Source: Saprospiraceae bacterium
GTDB taxonomy: Bacteria > Bacteroidota > Bacteroidia > Chitinophagales > Saprospiraceae
DNA length: 16,873 bases
NCBI GenBank assembly: GCA_013001805.1
Contig: JABDLW010000607.1
Span: 1-16,873, forward strand
Direction of reading: 5' to 3'
Numbering within the stretch: the first letter of the stretch is position 1; the number at the start of each line of letters is the position of its first letter. This document shows positions 14,085 to 16,873 of the stretch, piece after piece. A program made the translations under genes and the position numbers. The notes beneath the pieces are model-generated. The model was not told where the DNA came from and did no database searches. It was given only the letters and a program-made list of their open reading frames with translations.

Positions 14085-16475
14085 TTAATCGGTCCTGATT
14101 GTTTCTATTACATTTACCCGGGTGGCTCGATAAGTCAAGGACAAAACCGCCAGGGTAGATATGACAAAACAAATGATACCAGCACCCAGAATATGCAGCG
14201 CGCCTATATCAATTCGGTAAGCAAAACTTTCCAGCCATTTATTGCTAATAAATATGCCGGCTAAACTGGCGACCAGAAATCCCATTGCCATTATTCCCAG
14301 ATACGGTCGGTGTAAATTTCCCATAAGCTGAGCTGCATTGGCACCCAACATTTTCCGGATACCAAGTTCGGCGCTTTTTTGCTCCGTAATGAAAAGCATC
14401 ATTCCAAACATGCCGGCACTGGTGATCAACAACAAAATGATGGATATGACTCCAACAAAACCTTTAAGCTGCTGCTCAGACCGGTAAGCATTTTCCATCA
14501 TCTCATTTAGGAAAGTGTAATCAAAAACTTCACCGGTATTTAGGTCAGACCAACTAGTTTCCAGGGCTGATAAAATCTCCTGAGTTTCACCCTGAAGTCT
14601 GAGAGCCATAACATTTTTATGACTCTCAGGCATAATCTGCCAAATCATAGGTGAAACTTCCTGGTGCATCGATCGCGAATGATAATCGGCGACTACCCCA
14701 ATTATTTTCGAATGCGTAGTATCGCGGGCAATTTTTCGTACCACGGTACCTATCGTGGTCTTGCCGGGAACCAGCCCCAATTGGTGTGCTGCTCGTTCAT
14801 TTATCATGATGGATTGTAATACATCTGTGTTATTCCCGGCTGAGAAATCTCTCCCTTCAATGAGATGGGCCTGGTATGTGGTTAAAAAATCCGGGTCCAC
14901 ATAATTTATGTCACCAAGAAAACTCTGACTGGTACTGTCGTCTGGTCTTGAGAAATTTGCTTGAGTGTGGACTCCATAAATGGCGGAAGTGGATATGGTC
15001 GCTGACCTAACTCCCGGGACTTTGATTAGTTGATCTTTAATGAATTGTTCCTTGCCGCGCATTTGCAGACCAGAGACATTGACCAGGATGATATTGTCTT
15101 GTCCAAAACCAGGATCTTTTGTTGCCATGTAGCTTAACTGGTTAAAAACGACCCAGGCCATGATGATGAAAAATACAGAAATGCAAAACTGAATACCTAA
15201 TAGTATTTTTTTTACATCAAATTGGCGATGGAGAAATATCCATTTTTTTCTGAGTGCTTCGATCACCGGTAGGCGAGTCAGGAGATAAGCCGGATATACT
15301 GTCACTACCAGTGTCAATATCAGAATAATACTGAGCAGAACAGTAATTAATTGGAAACCGTGTATGGGTTCCGATGGCATATCAATGACCATGAAATCAT
15401 CGATATTTCTTCTGATCAGGTAGGTAAAGAGAAACGCTACGGCAGTAATTGATGCGATGATTATTGCACTTTCGAATAATAACCGTGAGACCATTTGACA
15501 CTCCGATATACCGAGAATTTTGCGGATGGCAATTTCTCTGGATCGTTTGATGCTCAGTGCCGTATTAATGTTTATGAAGTTGATGATAGCGATTAACAAC
15601 GTGAGCAATGCTAATATGAGAAGTCCCAGGAGCGTTTTTTTGTTGCCCTTGAATGCTAAATCAAATTGGCAATCAGTGATGAAATACACGTCACGGAATA
15701 AAACAGGTTCGAAGGACATCACACCGGCAAGTTCCTCGGGCAAATGATTAGTTATGAAGTCTTGCAGGTTGCGCGATAATTCACGTGTTCTAGTGTTGGG
15801 TTCGATTTTAAAATACGTAAATAGACCCGGAATCAGAGATGCATAGCCAGGTCGAAAGGTTTGGGCAATTAGTTCTATATTGGCCAAGACGGAAAATTCA
15901 AGACTGGAATTATGTGGGGGATTTTCTACAACCCCCTCTATGGTTACGATCGTTTCCTCACCGCCTATATTTACCTTAAGCAGCGTACCTACCGGATTTT
16001 GATCTTTAAAATATTTTTCCGCCACCTCACGGGTGATCACAATACTCGTCTTGTTTTTTAGAACTTCCTTTTTTGATCCCATGATCAACGGAAAAGAAAA
16101 AACGTCAAAAAATGCAGAGTCAACATAGGTGACCAGATCTTCATCAAAGCGGATATCCTGGTAGTCGATTATTGTCTGCAGATCTCGCACCCGAACCAGA
16201 TGAGTGAAACCGGGAGATTGAGTCAATACATTTGGCCCCAAATCAAATGCTGTTGCCGCATATTTGGTTTGCCGGTCAGCTTGATCAATTACCGTATTTA
16301 GTCTGACGATTTGATCGGCCTGATGGTGAAAACTGTCGATGGAGAAGTGAAACCAGAGGTACCTTGATATTAGAAAAAATGCCACAAGAGCCAATGCCAG
16401 GCTGAAGGTACTGATCAGATAGGGAACTCTATATCTCTTGACTTGTCGCCAAATATGCAACAGACTGGTGCGCAT
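14085..16475 (-). CDS. Second FtsX/MacB-type ABC transporter permease (796 aa)
   Basis: Same architecture as the permease at the left of the window but diverged in sequence. TM1 (about residues 21-44) leads into a MacB_PCD-like periplasmic domain. A three-TM FtsX block follows with SREIAIRKILGIS, then a linker TM (LLGIQFCISVFFIIMAWVV), the second periplasmic domain and a final FtsX block carrying EQKSAELGIRKMLGANAAQL. The usual NP-[IV]-[DE]-x-L-R ending appears as VNVIETIRTD, so the common Asn-Pro is lost. An 11-residue longer start (16508) is possible, but MRTSLLHIWRQVKRY from ATG 16475 resembles the family N-terminus better. No ATPase, periplasmic adaptor or outer-membrane channel gene is adjacent. 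It lies between phosphoglucomutase (about 120 bases upstream) and the SRPBCC gene (110 bases downstream). Substrate unknown. Confidence 0.9.
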   Translation of the reverse strand: MRTSLLHIWRQVKRYRVPYLISTFSLALALVAFFLISRYLWFHFSIDSFHHQADQIVRLNTVIDQADRQTKYAATAFDLGPNVLTQSPGFTHLVRVRDLQTIIDYQDIRFDEDLVTYVDSAFFDVFSFPLIMGSKKEVLKNKTSIVITREVAEKYFKDQNPVGTLLKVNIGGEETIVTIEGVVENPPHNSSLEFSVLANIELIAQTFRPGYASLIPGLFTYFKIEPNTRTRELSRNLQDFITNHLPEELAGVMSFEPVLFRDVYFITDCQFDLAFKGNKKTLLGLLILALLTLLIAIINFININTALSIKRSREIAIRKILGISECQMVSRLLFESAIIIASITAVAFLFTYLIRRNIDDFMVIDMPSEPIHGFQLITVLLSIILILTLVVTVYPAYLLTRLPVIEALRKKWIFLHRQFDVKKILLGIQFCISVFFIIMAWVVFNQLSYMATKDPGFGQDNIILVNVSGLQMRGKEQFIKDQLIKVPGVRSATISTSAIYGVHTQANFSRPDDSTSQSFLGDINYVDPDFLTTYQAHLIEGRDFSAGNNTDVLQSIMINERAAHQLGLVPGKTTIGTVVRKIARDTTHSKIIGVVADYHSRSMHQEVSPMIWQIMPESHKNVMALRLQGETQEILSALETSWSDLNTGEVFDYTFLNEMMENAYRSEQQLKGFVGVISIILLLITSAGMFGMMLFITEQKSAELGIRKMLGANAAQLMGNLHRPYLGIMAMGFLVASLAGIFISNKWLESFAYRIDIGALHILGAGIICFVISTLAVLSLTYRATRVNVIETIRTD

Positions 16476-16595
16476 CTTGTGATAGTTTGGTTTATTTGTC
16501 AGATGCAAATGCCGTGAGAGATGGCGGATTAATCTTTAGATTCGTTGGATTTAGTTTAAAATTATAGCCCGTACACCATTAGTTTGTGATAATGC

Positions 16596-16873
16596 TCAGG
16601 CTAATGCTCCGTCCACCACAGTCTGCGCTTCAGCGATCAGTCGCTGGAGATGGTCTTTTCCCAAAAAACTTTCCGCATAAATCTTATAAATATCCTCTGT
16701 GCCTGACGGACGGGCAGCAAACCAACCATTGGAGGTGGCCACTTTTAATCCTCCAATGGCCGCACCATTGCCCGGAGCATGGGTCAAAATATCAGTGATA
16801 GGGTTTCCCGCAAGTTCTTTTTGGGTGATTTGGTTTGCGGATAAAGCTTTCAGCTTTTTCTTTTGCTCAGCGG
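16596..16873 (-). CDS. pgm: Phosphoglucomutase, C-terminal part (5' end outside window)
   Basis: The last 91 residues of an alpha-D-glucose-phosphate-specific phosphoglucomutase, cut by the window edge. The frame runs in from 16873, and PITDILTHAPGNGAAIGGLKV leads into NGWFAARPSGTEDIYKIYAESFLG, with the phosphate-binding R-P-S-G-T-E-D loop of domain 4. The pattern matches the E. coli Pgm type (G-x-x-I-G-G-L-K-V, N-G-W-F-A-A-R-P-S-G-T-E-D), not the phosphomannomutase/GlmM branch. It interconverts glucose-1-phosphate and glucose-6-phosphate, feeding nucleotide-sugar and glycogen synthesis. It is cytoplasmic and on the same strand as the permease that follows 120 bases later; there is no sign they share a role. 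No break is seen in the visible part. Confidence 0.93.
   Translation of the reverse strand, partial: AEQKKKLKALSANQITQKELAGNPITDILTHAPGNGAAIGGLKVATSNGWFAARPSGTEDIYKIYAESFLGKDHLQRLIAEAQTVVDGALA

Noticed and set aside
1..16873. CRISPR array, tRNA, rRNA, integrase or intact insertion sequence
   Set aside because: No regular repeat-spacer pattern, no cloverleaf, no rRNA-like stretch and no transposase or integrase motif were seen on either strand.

Overview
The window looks like chromosomal DNA of a Bacteroidota bacterium, probably a free-living or marine polysaccharide-using member. No finer placement can be supported. The evidence is: a free-standing TonB-receptor plug domain on a lipoprotein, two large FtsX/MacB-type permeases without an ATPase, several lipoprotein-type signal peptides, an S1 sulfatase paired with an FAD_oxidored-family lipoprotein, and Bacteroidota-style promoter elements (TAnnTTTG at -7, TTTG at -33). 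No tRNA, rRNA, CRISPR array, integrase or intact insertion sequence was seen. Nearly everything is on the minus strand.

Left third (1-5085). A small unknown lipoprotein gene (minus) is followed by about 550 bases with only a doubtful short ORF. Next comes the only convincing plus-strand gene, a 130-residue plug-domain lipoprotein. Between it and the first permease lies a 380-base stretch with what looks like a broken scrap of a family-1 glycoside hydrolase. The first permease (797 aa) follows, with an unusual cluster of inverted half-sites about 160 bases upstream of its start.

Middle (5086-9319). This is the most distinctive part: a three-gene minus-strand operon, read sulfatase -> membrane class III nucleotide cyclase -> FAD-dependent oxidoreductase. 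The sulfatase stop and cyclase start overlap as ATGA, with a good Shine-Dalgarno inside the sulfatase end. The cyclase and oxidoreductase overlap by 16 bases. A signalling enzyme is thus locked by translation between two exported catabolic enzymes. The cyclase keeps its metal and transition-state residues but has Gln and Thr where adenylate cyclases usually have base-selecting Lys and Asp.

Right part (9420-13424). A second operon (minus) encodes a 931-aa D-lactate dehydrogenase/glycolate-oxidase-like FAD and Fe-S protein and, 13 bases later, a PIG3-type quinone reductase. It has a candidate promoter upstream and a candidate intrinsic terminator downstream.

Right end (13537-16873). An SRPBCC-fold protein has an inverted repeat directly against its start codon. 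A second, diverged permease (796 aa) follows, then the 3' end of phosphoglucomutase (pgm), cut by the window edge.

The window as a whole suggests sulfated-carbohydrate use (sulfatase, FAD oxidoreductase, glycosidase scrap, outer-membrane plug protein) beside central carbon and redox genes (Pgm, D-lactate/glycolate oxidation). That functional link is inferred from context.
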